Below, piece by piece: positions 15,201-28,900 of a stretch of 64,000 bases of DNA. The DNA lies in assembly GCA_002943765.1 (NCBI GenBank), contig PQWQ01000005.1:1736001-1800000 (forward strand), read 5' to 3'. The notes below the pieces were generated by a model, which ran no database searches, had not been told where the DNA came from, and saw only the letters and a program-made list of their open reading frames with translations. Origin of the DNA: Psoroptes ovis. Lineage: Eukaryota; Arthropoda; Arachnida; Sarcoptiformes; Psoroptidae. The position numbers were made by a program, and so were the translations under genes. Within the stretch, counting starts at the first letter, position 1. Each line of letters opens with the position of its first letter.

Positions 15201-16940
15201 CGTATTCAACTGTTCGAATCATTATCGGTACAGTGATACCATGCAATGATCGTTCGGAAAATATCCTTTGATGAGCTATGTTCGCGGCATGAATATTCTT
15301 CGACCTTAAAGAATCGCAGATTATCATCAGACAATATACTCAGATTGGCAACCAAGTAATTGCGGTTCATGCCATTGACTTTACGCAATTACAAATTTGC
15401 GATCGCTTAGTTGCCGATTCAATGTTTTCAATCAAGAATGTTTTCAATTGATTGATTCAAGCAATTTGTATCACACAAACAACAATGTACCCGAAAGACC
15501 CTATGGTATTTTTATTGGGCACCAATAAAAAAAAAGAATGAAACGAAAAAAAATTCATTTGAAACAATCGTTGATCGATAAATGTCCATGAAAAATAAAA
15601 TAAAATAATTCATATCTCGTAAATATCGATCCAAACAAAAATCGATTCTATTCACATACATGTAATATTAATTCAATGGCATCATTTGTTTCAATTTCAT
15701 CAATGTTTCATTGATTAAAGAAATAATAGCAACAATATCGATAAACGATAATACCGAATAAATATCAAATGATCGATATTTGTTCGTAAATATTTATTTC
15801 AATTGATTTTTGTGAATTTTCAAAAATTTTAGTTGTCCGAAAAGTTTTGAGGAATTTTTAACTGAAGCAACACTCATAGGTTTCTATTGATTTTCTGCCG
15901 AAAAAATTGTCACAAGAACTTTTCGGACAGACCAAAATGTTTATTTACCGATTACACACAAAAGAAAAAACGGGTGAATTATTTTAAATATTTATTGGAA
16001 TTTCAAATATTTTCAAAGATTAAATTCAAATTCAAATTGAACCCAAATTGAATTCAATAGAATCAATAGAAATTGATTAAATATGATTTTACTCTTAAAT
16101 AAAATTCAAAACACTGAAACAAAAATTATAATCTAAAAAATTAAGGAAAAATCTGAAAAACAATGATACGATCGGTGAAATTGTTTGAAACCATTGCGAA
16201 TGTCGATTGAAAATCGGCAAGAATATGTCGAGCGACCTGATAATAATAATGATTTACGTTAAAAATTAATCAATAACTTTTCGGACAAACAAATTCAATT
16301 TAAATTAATTATTGATTCTAATGGTTCATCGGTAAACAATCATCAAGTCATTGCGTTAATGAAAATGAAGTTCAATGACGTCCAATGACAATACCATCAT
16401 CATTATTATCAGCGGGAACAGATTCTGTCATGTCAATATTCTTTAAGAGTATCATCAGCAAGTGTGAATGGAATTTGTGAATTTTTTTTTTCGTTCGTTT
16501 TTCCTTCGTTCAAAGAGACAGACGAATTGGTGAAGAGACAATAATGTCGTTCAACCCTTTCGAATGTTGAAACATCATTTATTTCAATTTTTAAATTTGT
16601 TTCAATACGAGGTTCATATCATCAATCGTAATAATCGATGGATTCATTCAGACGCATCAAATTTTAGCGTATGATGATGATGTTGATGATGATGATGAAC
16701 AGGCGAACATTGCGCACATTGGATCGATATTTGAGAGGGGAAAATTTTGAAATTTTGAAATGAAAAGACAATAACGAAATTTGAAAAAATTCCAAGGGAA
16801 TCATTCAATTTTTTTTTCTTAAATCGGGCTTCAAAATTGATTTCACATTTTGTTTCGAAAAATTGATTTTTGTTTTTTCTTTTATCAAAGAATATTCTTC
16901 CAACAAAAATTATCTGAAAAACAATTTGACAAATTCTTAT

Positions 16941-16975
<35 letters not shown>

Positions 16976-19900
16976 GATAATGATGATAATAATTATCTTA
17001 TTGTTTTTCTTTATTTTCAAAAAATATTAATTTTCAAGAAAATTCAGTAAAATTAGGCTGTCCGAAAAGTTTTGAACGAATTTTCATCGAAGAACTTTTG
17101 ATTTGATCCGGACATGACTTTACGGACAGCTAAGAATATTTTTAATCGATTAAATTGATTCAAAACTACGAAGATTTGAATGGAAAAAATTTTTTAATCA
17201 AAGATAATTTCGGCATTTTCTTTCTGATTATCTCCAAAACCTGATGATATTCGGTGATTGCTCTCAAGATGTTGAAAGATAATCAACGATATCTAGTAAT
17301 ATTTCAAAATAATCAACGATATTCGAAGATGTTCGTTAATGATTCTCAGATATTCGAAGATAATCAACAGTATATTCGGTAAATTGTTTTGTTTGAAGCC
17401 CTGAATCCACAATAAGAAAACGTATCATGTATTATCAAATGAACCAACGAGTGTATCAACCGAAATATTCACATACGAATAAATAATTTAACTTTTGAAA
17501 CCATTAAACAAACAAACATTTATAACATAATGATGATAATGATTCGGATGATGATGGATAAATAATAATCTTAAGATTTATTTGAGCATAAATTTTTGCT
17601 CAATTTTTTTTCCATATTCATTTTGGTAAAACAAACAAACGAACGAACGAACCAAACAAAAATAATAATAAATCATTTTTATGAATGAGTTGAATCATCA
17701 ACATCATTACAACCATCATCAACAGCACCAACATCAACATCATCATCATCATTCACTCATGCATCATGCATCAACATCATTATTTATTCATTTATTTATT
17801 ATTATCCTCGATGCACTAATATTTTTACATGAAGAAAATTTTTAATCATACGAATTGAATCCTAAGCCATTGAATTACATTGAAATTTCGAGCCAGAAAA
17901 AGCAAAATTAAACGTTGCTCACAATGAACGCCGCTCGCGTTCGAGCATTTGGAGAAATTGGACGTATCAGTACGTTGGCGGCTCTTTCGGATTTTAGATT
18001 TTCATGATATTTCAACACGTATCAATACGCTCGAATGGGCAAATATCGAAATAATCACGATGGCAGAATTATTTTTAATTTAATGTAGATATAATAATGA
18101 TGTTACAACAACAGCATGAAGTAAATGATGCATCAATAATTATGATAATGTCATTATTATTATTATTATTATTATGAATATTAATAAGCAAACAAACAAA
18201 CAAACAAATGGATGGAATCCCTTAATTCAATGGAATCTCTCAATCCAACCGAAATACAATAATTCACTCTGTCTATGCTTTTGAATGAATATTACATGAA
18301 AAAATGTCATGTATTTCTCGTATGTGTTGTCCTGATATGATTTATTTGGCCCAAAATCAATTAGTAATCAATCAAAAAGGGTTTATTGAAAAATTTACGG
18401 CCAGAAACTTATGGACAAACCGAAGATAGTTTATGGCAAAGAGTTTATGTGAACAAACATCGTGCTTTGTAACTCTTATTCATTACTCAAAACCCTTTTG
18501 GTACTGATCACTCATAGAATTTTCTGGGTTTTTCAATTTTAAAGAAAACAAGATACGCTACATACCTTTTAATTTGATCTATGATCGTTGCTGATTTCAT
18601 CGATGATGATGGTAATGATGTCGATGTTCGATGTGAATGTTGATGATGATTATGCTGATCATTCGATGATAATTGATTCAAATCTAAATATAAAACGTGT
18701 ACATTTTTCCAACCATCTTCGGTGGACATACGATTATCATTTTGATCACCAATAATTAAATCGATTAAACATGTTGATGATAATGAGTGAGGATGGCCTG
18801 AATCACTAACAATGATTGGTATTTGATAATGTTTACGTTGTTCACGATCAAATGTTTTTTTCGAATACAGAATTGCATAATTTTCATTATTATTTTCGAT
18901 TGTTTTTAAATCGAAACTATCATCGATCCAAGGATCATTGGTTTTATCAATTTCAAAATGAAATGGTGGTCCATTTCCTAGAGAATTAATTAATTTGATT
19001 GAATTTAATCGATCATTCAAAAAATATTTTCCATGGAAACTTACCTTTGGTATAATCATCATAATCAAATGCATAAAGCTCACCTAATTTCTGTACTGGT
19101 GACATGTTTTCCATCAACACTGGCAGCGTTTTATTAATGATAAATGGTGCATTATCATTAACATCATCAACATTAACGATTAATGTTGCAGTGGATTTCG
19201 ATGGCCTCGGTCGCTGCCGATCATAATTAACATTATCATCGTAATTATCGTTGAGCTCTACGAAATCAGTGGCAATAATTTTCAATTGAAATTTCGATAT
19301 CGTTTCACGATCTAATCGACGATTCAAATGTACATGGCCAGATTTTGAATCAATATAAAAATATTTATCACGATTTGTTTGGGGATCGATTCGATAACGG
19401 ACGGTTTCATTAAAATGATGATGATGATCATTATCATAATTGGTCATAGATGAATAAACATCATGATCATCAACAACATCAGGATCATATGCAGCGAATT
19501 TTGCTACAATTGTATCAATCGCTGTCGATTCCGATATGTTTACATTAATGATATCCTCATATAATTTCGGTGAATTATCATTTAAATTATTCAAACGAAT
19601 GAATATTATACAATAATCATAATGATCATAATTATCATTATGATCATTATCATTGATATCATCTATTATCATTAATTTTATCATCACAAATCTATTCGAT
19701 GGAATTTCATAATCCAATTTTTTAATTAATAATAATGATACATTTAGTTGTGTACGACCATATATTTTCAAATGATCATTAATTAATTGTCCATGAATAA
19801 CATTGTTATTATCATTATCATTAGTATTACCATTATCATTATCATTGCTCATTGATGATGTTTGTGGTACGACGATTCGAAAATAATTACTGGAATAATT

Positions 19901-22900
19901 CCCATTATCAATGAGCTTCGAATCCATATCATTATGATGATTATTTTGATGATAATGATTATGATAATCATTAATCCATCGATTATATTCATCAATGTTT
20001 GATGTAAATTTTTCATCAATTATTCGCAATCGAAATCGATTCGTTTCAGGTAAATCATTATCATTAATTATTAAATGCAATATTACATTATTACGATTAT
20101 CATCTACTATCATATCATTATATTCATCAATATTTAAATGATATTCATTTTTCACAAATTTTGGCCACGAATCATTTTCATCCATTATATCGATGATTAC
20201 CGTTGTGTTTGCCTATTTTTTTTTATGAATGAAAATAATTTTCAAAATTATCATTATTTACATTTCAAGGAAAGTAAGGGTCGTACGAAAAGTCGTGTCG
20301 CTCATCAATAAGCGGAATTCCATTCATTCAGTCGACTTCAACCGGCACAAACTTTTCGGACAACCTCCGGATAGAATAAATTCATAAAATTTATGATTAA
20401 TATCATTCATTCATTCATTCATTCATTCAATTCACAACAAAACAATCGCCAAATAACAATGTTGGTATTCATTGAAATCGTGTCCGAAAAGTTTAAGCCT
20501 ATTGATTACAATGGAAAATCAATAAAATTCGTTTGGAATTCGTGAATGAAACTCGTAGAAAATTGGAGCAAATTGGAACAAACTAGTTCGTATGACCAAG
20601 CAACTGACCAAACAAACAATTCATATCAACAACAGCAACAACAACAGCAAATGTTCGAGAAGAATTCCTTGAAATAAAGTGAGAAAAATGAAATATAAAA
20701 AAAAATGATTTATGGACAAACACCAACGCAAACACACGTATATGCGTGCCACACAAAATGAAGCCCCAATGAAAAAGGGCCAAAGGGACCTTCATTTGAG
20801 AGGTGATGAAATGAACAATAAATATAAATACATTCATATTTCATATCAACATTTTTGGACATTTTTCTTTGACCATTTTTCAGAACAAAACAAACGATCA
20901 AAATGAATGAAATTCAGTTCATTTCATTCTATTTTGTTGTAATTATTTTCATTTTCTTATTTACTTACTTAGAATTGAAAATTATTAAAATTAAAGAAAA
21001 AAAAATACAATAATAATATGATATAATGATAAATGGTCATATATTTATTCACAAAATTGAATTTCATTTATTTATTATTATTTTTTTTTTTTCGACGAAG
21101 AACAAAATTTATTTGTAAATTCATCATTTGCACAGGCTTTAAATGGAAATGAATCAATGACAGAATGAATAAATCATCGAAATGAATGTATGAATTATTG
21201 GCTAAATGGTGAGAATCTTTCAGTTTTGAAAATTGAAAGAATTTCCAATTTTAAGAATTGTAATTCTGGAGAATTGGAGCTGTACGACTTTGTTGTAGAT
21301 TCTTTGGACAGAAATTGTTCAATTGAAGATTCTTCTGGAGTAAATTGTTCAAAAAGAATTGACCTTCAAGTGAAAATTCTTCGATTGAAGAATTTTGCAA
21401 AAATGAATTTTACACCAAGAATTGACCTTATTATTTGAATTCTTGCCTTGGTGGCCTTGAAGCTTTCATTTTTTTTTATATTGATTGACCAATGAATTTA
21501 ATGAATTCATTGAAATTTATTGAAATTAATCAATAAATTCAATTAATTCATTGAATTAAATAAATGAATTTAATTGAATTCATTATTGAATTCCAATAAA
21601 TTGAATTCGGGAGAATTTTTAAAGAATTTTCCGTTCAAAAATTTTCCATAATTCTCTGGGCCCATTCTGGGTCTATGGTTTGTACAAGGACCTAGAATAA
21701 TTGTCAAAAACAAGACCAAAAACGAGAAGACCATATTTCCAAGTAATAATTAATCCTACGGCTGTTGTTGTTGTTGTTGTTTGGTCCCGATTCCAAAAGT
21801 TGTTTTGTCGTTCAATTTGTTGTCATTTTTATTGATCTACATTTATCGGGAACCAAGGATCTCCACCAATTCAACTCTATTCTACTATGTTCTACTGAAT
21901 TCTACGAAATTTTGGTATTAACATGGTATTTCCAACATGGAACCAAAGGACCAAACAGCCATGGAACCAAGCCAAGACACCAAACATTTAAAAATATTCA
22001 TTCATAAATATCCGATAAAATAATTCTGGTTGTTCTGGGGTTCTTTTTCATTAATTCTTTTTCATAGAATTTTTTTTTTTTTTTTTTTTGAAATTCAATA
22101 TTATTGACCAAGATTATACGATACAAAATGGAAACAATTCCAAAACAATTTCAAAACAAAAAATGAAAATGATAATGAATTCATTGTTGTTTGTAGAATA
22201 TTTGTGATTTGAGTTGTCCGAAAAGTTTAGTCGAATTATTTGTTAAGCATCTACATTAATTTCAATGCTAAGCATTCGGCGAGAAATTTCCGGACACCCT
22301 AATGGTTTAGTTCTGGTTTTGGTCTTATTTATTTGTTTGTCTTTGAATTCAATTTACACACACATACACACACACACAAACACCCGAAAAAAATCAATGA
22401 ATTTAATACACTGCAGTTGATACAGTAGTTGTTCGTGTAATTCACTGCAATTTCGTAACACACAATCACAATGAATGAATGAAAGAATTAATGAAAATTA
22501 TTATCAAAAAAGAGAAAAATACAAATGATATCTGAAAAAAAAATTCTAATCGAATATTAATGTCATGTGTAATGATAATGATAATAATACTGATGATGAT
22601 GATGATGGTAATGGTCATAATAATGCTAATAATATTAATGATAATGATAATATTGATAAATATAAATAAATAAATTGTTGGCCAACAATAGAATCGTAAT
22701 AAATGATAATGAAATTCGGAGTTGTCCGAAAAGTTGTTGCGAATTTAGAACAATGGTATTATCATTGATTTTCATTGATTCGAATGCGCTAAAACTTTTT
22801 GAACAACTTAATAATTTGAAGATTAAGATTTTGTTTCTTTTTCGTTTTGCAGCTACAAAATGCGTTTATCAATGAATGAATGAAATCAAAGACAATATGT

Positions 22901-25900
22901 TTATTGTTACATCTATTGTGAAATTGAACCAATTAAATTTCGGAAATTCCAAGATATCGAGTAAGATAAAGTAAACAAAAGGCCCTGGGCCATTTATCGG
23001 AATTCATGGGACTGCGGCGTGGGCGGTAGCCGAGGCGTAAGTCGAGGATTTCGCAAAAAGTCAACTCACTTGGGCAACTCTTGAGTACCTTGAGCCTTTA
23101 ACCTTAGCCGTAAGCGTCAAAGGGTTTTATTAAGCATTGATTTTACTACCCTTTATTTACTCAGATCTCAAAATTTCATATTTTTAAATCAAATTTCGCA
23201 CAGGATAACGCTGTTTTAACGTCAATATTTCTGTGAAGAAAACATATGTGTTAAACGAGCTATGACTGTGGTATATGAGTTTTTTGTCGCATTAAATATT
23301 TTTCTTGGATTATATTTTTTACTTAGAAATTTTTTTAAGAAAATGTGAAAATGTTTCCCATGTGTTTTAAATGGATGGAGAAATTTTTTTTTTTTTTTTT
23401 TTTTGAAAAAATTTTAAGAAAAATCATTTTCATTTATTTTGTTATTCATTTGTTTTAGTGCATATATTAATATTAATATGTTTTGTTTTTTGAAATCATA
23501 TTTCAGTCAGTTTTTGAAAAAACAAACATTTCGTCCAAAAAAAGCCGGCAGTTTTCGAAACGCTACGGAACACAGGACGTAAGGCTACGTCGGCGGCATT
23601 CGGTGCTTTGATAGCCAAAAATAGGCCTAAATAGTACACCAATAAAAAAAATAGACCAAACACACACAGACACACACACACACAGACACACACACATGCA
23701 TATTATTCAAAACATTGTTACAAAATTTTGTCATAAAAATAAATATTTATGAAACAAATTTTCATTTAAATAAATGAGAAAATAAAATAAGAATAAACAA
23801 AACGAGATTTTCTTAAATCGATTTGAAAATTCTTAATTCACAATTTCTTACAAATTTCTTACGATTTCTCACATTTCCTTACGATTCCGTACGATTTTCT
23901 TACAAATTCCCGCACAGAATCCTTATGATTCCGTAACGATTCCCGTACAAATCACGAATAATCTAATAACGTTCTGATGTTTAATGTTCAAATGGCGTGT
24001 TTTGTATTTTGATTTTTTTCGAATTTTTTCTAAATCTGAAATCGAAATTCTTTAGAAAAACATATTCACACGTAATTTTGTATTCATTTGGATGCAAATT
24101 CAAGCATATTCAAATATTTCGATATTCAAATCGATAGTATATCGATCAATCATTCGATTTGTGTCATCGATTCAATCCAATTTATTAGAATTGATCATTT
24201 CGATTACGATTATCATCGATCGACCGAATGAATCAATGAATATTGATGTGTGAAAAATGAAAATTCGAGTGGGAATACGGGGGAAAAGAATGAAATTTCG
24301 GACGAAAAGACATATTCAGGTCACCATTACATACCTTGTTATTATCATCATTTCGATCAACGACTTGGACAATAATTTCATAATTTGGCTGTGATTCACG
24401 ATCAAAACAACATACATTGGTCATTATGAGGCCATTGGTTGAATCAATTTTGAACAATGTTGTTTGATTATTTTGATAATTCTTGACGATTGAATATTGT
24501 AATTGTTGTAATTGATTTGAATGTTGTTGTTTGACATCGTTTGAATTGTAAATTGCGTTGATTTGGATCAGTTTTTGATTTGGATTTGAATTGTTTTCCA
24601 TCAATTTTGTGCGATAGAATTTTCGTAGAAAATACAGACGGTTATTCATGGAATTCAATGATTTCGATGGAGATGATGACGATGTCACAGATGATACCAA
24701 TGATGAATAAATAAATATATTTCCAATACTTAATATTTGATTTGTTCGAATATTTTTTGCATAAACATTCAAACGATATAATCCGATATTGAATTCATTG
24801 TAATGTTGCTGATAATATTTTAATGATGATTTATTTCTTCGTTGTAGATATATACGGCCATCAGTATTGTTTATGCGGAAATAATCCAATATTTTCCATC
24901 GATTTTCATTCCATTTATCATTGATAGATGACGATTTTCTTCGATCAATTTGGCCATTTTCAATTGAATAAATTTTTTTCTTTAATTTTTCATAATAATC
25001 ATCATAATTGTAATAATTATAATTATCATAATCATCACTATAATCAATATAATCACCATTCAAATTATCATCAAAATCATTTACGAATGGTAATAGAAAA
25101 TAATGTATCAATGATTTTTGATCGCTGGACATTTTCGATTGATCATCATTGATTAATGTGATCTAAAATTGGTGATCGAATAGAATATAAAATTGAATAA
25201 AAAATAAGAAATAATAAAGAATAGTTCAATGGAAATTTCTCAAATAAAAATTCAAATGTAATCAATAATAATTTCAGAATTTCAAGAAAAAAAAATTGTA
25301 ATTCAAAAGTGAAATTCTGTGAAATTATTCGACTTTCATCGATCAGTTTATGCTATTCTTGTCTGATTCTTGTCCAAATTCTGTTATTCTAGTTCGATTC
25401 TGGCCAAAATTTTGCTATTTTGGACGAATTTTGCGATTCCATGGAATAAAAACAAAGAAAAACAAAAGAATTAATGAATTCGATTGAAGAAGACAATTGA
25501 GAATCAAGAAGAATTTTCAAAAAAAAAAAAAAATCAAACAAAATCATCAAGATTAATCATGATTTTCTTCATTGTTTTGCTTCGATTCTTAGAACTATTG
25601 AATTGTGATAATTAATTCACAAATGAACAATGACAAAATTGTGAGAATTTCAATTGAATCCTTCAGAAAATAATGATAATTTTGACTTTTTGAAACATTC
25701 AATCAACACTTCATTGGTATCACGAATCATTCATGATTTGTATTCAACGGAAAAAATTTGTTCACATTTCGAAATAAATCGAAATTGAAATTCGGTGCAA
25801 ACTACTCGAGCAACCCGTAATCGCAAGAATTTTTCCCGATTATTTTCACTTCATCATTACTTATCATGATCATCATTTCAGATTTACGATTCATCGTACT

Positions 25901-28900
25901 TTGAGACAAAGTACACTTCTTAAGAGTCTAAAAATAAATTTGGCTCCAAGGAATATTGAAAGATTTTAAGAGTATTTTTATGAAAATTCTGATTCAAAAG
26001 TGCATACACGCTAACACACATTAATCAAATACTACTTATCAGTATCTTTCAGTACATTTGTCTTAGCGAGTGAAAGGGTTATAACAAAGGGTTGGATAAT
26101 AAAAGAACTACTACAACAGAGAGGGGGACAAAGATCTACAACAGAGAGGGGGGCAAACCGAACTACTATCAACCATCAATAAAATGGATGGAACCATTTC
26201 ATAGAATATTTTTGGTATTTTGACTAAGAAATAAAAATAGAAAAAAATTTTAAAATTAAAATAAATTATCATAATTATCATTAATAATGACGAAACATAT
26301 GTCATATGCATACACAAGCATACATCCACATACACATATGGTACTGCGAATCAGTATAAATGTATAACAATGTGTACCATTTACGCCAAAATACCAAGAA
26401 TTTCTAAGAATTCAAAAGCAGTGTTTCTAAACTCGTTCCCACATATATCACATTAATTGAAATACTCCACTTCGAATTTCCCGAAATACTTTGCGGCACG
26501 ATTGTGGCCGAATCTTCTGTAAAATGGTTTGAGAACCATCGATTCTGGTATCAAGATTCTGAATTCAAAAGAATTTGAAAAATTCATCTGATTCTTAAAA
26601 AGATTTTCAGCGATGTCTTGCAATTCTCCATATTTAGTTTTTGTGCATGTGTTGATTCAATGATAAATGCAATAATATAAATGAATATCAAACAAACAAA
26701 TGAGTAAACAAATGAACAGATAAACAAACAAACATGCCTGTAATAATGGTTTTGGCAATGAATTATCATCATCACTACCACCATCTTGATCATCATTATC
26801 ATCGTCGTTAATTTCAATTTCAAATGTTGGAATCATTTTAATCATTTTCGTTGTCGTAATAAGTTTATGTTGATGATATTCATTATCATCACCACTGATA
26901 TCACCATTATCATTTTCATCTGAATCTTCATCATAATAAACATCATCATCCACATCATCATCGCTGTGTTGATTGACTGCGATGGAACCGTGGCCATCGA
27001 TTCTGGGCCGATGTTTTGATTTTGTTGGACGATTATTTTTCGTCGATGTCGTCAACGATGTTTGTCGTTGTGTTTGCACCGAATTGCTTCGGATGTTACT
27101 ACCGATGATGCTGTGGCTGCCATTATCATTGTTTACATTGTTGTTATTGAATCGTTGATGATGTTGTTGTTTGAATGAATCTGAAACAATGAAAATAAAT
27201 GAATGAGTACACCATGAATAAACAAAAAACAATGTAAACAAACAAATGACAAAAAACAAATGCAAATATTTGATAAGTAAATTGGAAAATGAAACATCGA
27301 ACCAGCAAAATATTGAAACTCTTAAACAATGACATACCATTGATTGAATTCGAAACAATTGAATTCGATTTATGATGATAATGTTGCTGCTGATACGGAT
27401 GGTACGGCGGTGGTTGTTGATGATGATGATGATGATGAGGCATTGAATAATGATGATGAATACGACGATTCATTTTGTCATTATTCGATGGCAGTGATGT
27501 TGCAGCTGTTGTCGTTGCATATGATGATGATGGTGAAGATGATGAGAGTGAAGGCGTCATTAAGGCTTTCATTTGATAAGACTGACGATGATGTCAATGA
27601 TGATGTCCACGATGTTATTGTTGCCGTTCCAAGTCATAATATCGTCGATGATAATGGTGAATTGATTAAATCGATGATTCAGAAGAAATGGAAACCAACC
27701 AATTCGGACCAATCAATGAAAGCCCGATGTTCGGGAAATGGTCGAGAAATATGAGTTCGGGAAATGTGTTTTCAAAGATATTTCAGGCATTCGGGAAATG
27801 GAATATGAAAAAATAAACAATGAATTATTGAATATCATTGAAGAACAAAATTTTCAAAGAATATTTTTGAATAATATTCTTAGAATAAATACTTACATTT
27901 GTGAGGTTTGATGTAGAATTTGTTGAAATCAAAACGGATGGATTATGCTCGTTGATCTTCGGAAATTTCGATGATGATAAACGTTGACGTTGTTGTTTAC
28001 GATGATGATTTTTAGGGTTTTTCATTCGTCGATTATAACCATTTGTTAGATATTCGTATGGAGCTTTATGGTCATCGATGTATCATTGTTTGATGAAGTT
28101 GATGGATTATATCAAAGTATTTGAAATAAATGAATTAAAATTAATCAAAAATAAGTAAATTAATTAATTTCAAAGAATTTTAAAATTTTAAAATTAATCA
28201 AAATCAATTTGAAATGAGTGGGAAATTTCAATGAAAAATTTCAGAGAAATTTTTCGGAAATTTTTCCCGAAAAATTTTCTTTTTAATTAAAATAAAATTA
28301 ATTAAACATTAACGCGTAGAGAGAGAGAGAGAGAGGAAAAATATGAGACACAAAAATTACGGACCAAATGGCGCGAAAAAATAATTCAAAAATCACTTTG
28401 GACCTATCTTTATACTCGACAAGATCAGCGTGATTATTGTTAAAACGCATGACATTCCGGTGCCTTGATGGCGCCTGTCGAGTGCAAAGGGTTTCGAAGA
28501 AAATTCCATTTCAATGAAGAAATTGGGAAGTTCAACTTAACCCTTTGCAATGTTCCTTACAACGTTTTCTTGTTGGAAAATCTTGGAGAAATTTCCCCCC
28601 AAAAAAGTTCCCCTTTACGCCCTTCAAAATATATTCCCACCAAGAGAAAATTCCGCCGAACCAAGATCAAAATGTACCAAGATTTCGTCATCATGATCAT
28701 GATCATGATTTTATCGATTAAATTTGATTTGAAAAAAATGATGAAAATTTCTCGGGAATTCTTGGGAATATATCGAGTAATGATTTACAAACAAAGATAC
28801 CACGACAATAATAATATCATATCTGCAGCCGCTGCTGCGGCTGCTGCCTATGCATATTCATTAGATAATGATAATTTTAAATTCAATACTCATCATCATC

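Larger units (their letters stand above)
13363..18565 (-). other. Cadherin intron 8
   Basis: 5.2 kb. It contains family B copy 2, family A copies 5 and 6 and one half copy, GT and AAT microsatellites, and degenerate GATAATCAACGATAT repeats near 17275-17370. A GC-richer patch at 17915-18040 (GAACGCCGCTCGCGTTCGAG) is unexplained. Confidence 0.75.
20213..24337 (-). other. Cadherin intron 6
   Basis: 4.1 kb with family A copies 7 to 9 plus a half copy, and a GC-rich block at 22980-23126 ending in an inverted CCCTTTGACGC that may be a diverged family B copy. An ACGTAGC-type repeat occurs near 23575. No coding. Confidence 0.75.
25163..26737 (-). other. Cadherin intron 5
   Basis: 1.6 kb, bounded by a GC donor and an AG acceptor. 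It contains a short tandem duplication and a possible hAT-like remnant. Confidence 0.6.

Noticed and set aside
18379..18422. Possible extra hairpin-family copy (GAAACTTATGGACAAACC)
   Set aside because: The right arm is degenerate and no left arm with the GTCCGAAAAG core faces it.
21270..21310. GGAGCTGTACGACTTT resembling a family A left arm
   Set aside because: The AAAAG part is missing and the facing stretch TTCTTTGGACAGAA is only loosely similar.
22980..23126. GC-rich block as a definite sixth family B element
   Set aside because: One end (CCCTTTGACGC inverted) fits, but no matching opposite end or TTAA flank was found, so it is only mentioned in the intron entry.
27344..27754. Long plus-strand reading frame over cadherin exon 4
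   Set aside because: It is the complement of a low-complexity coding exon and has no domain or splice support.
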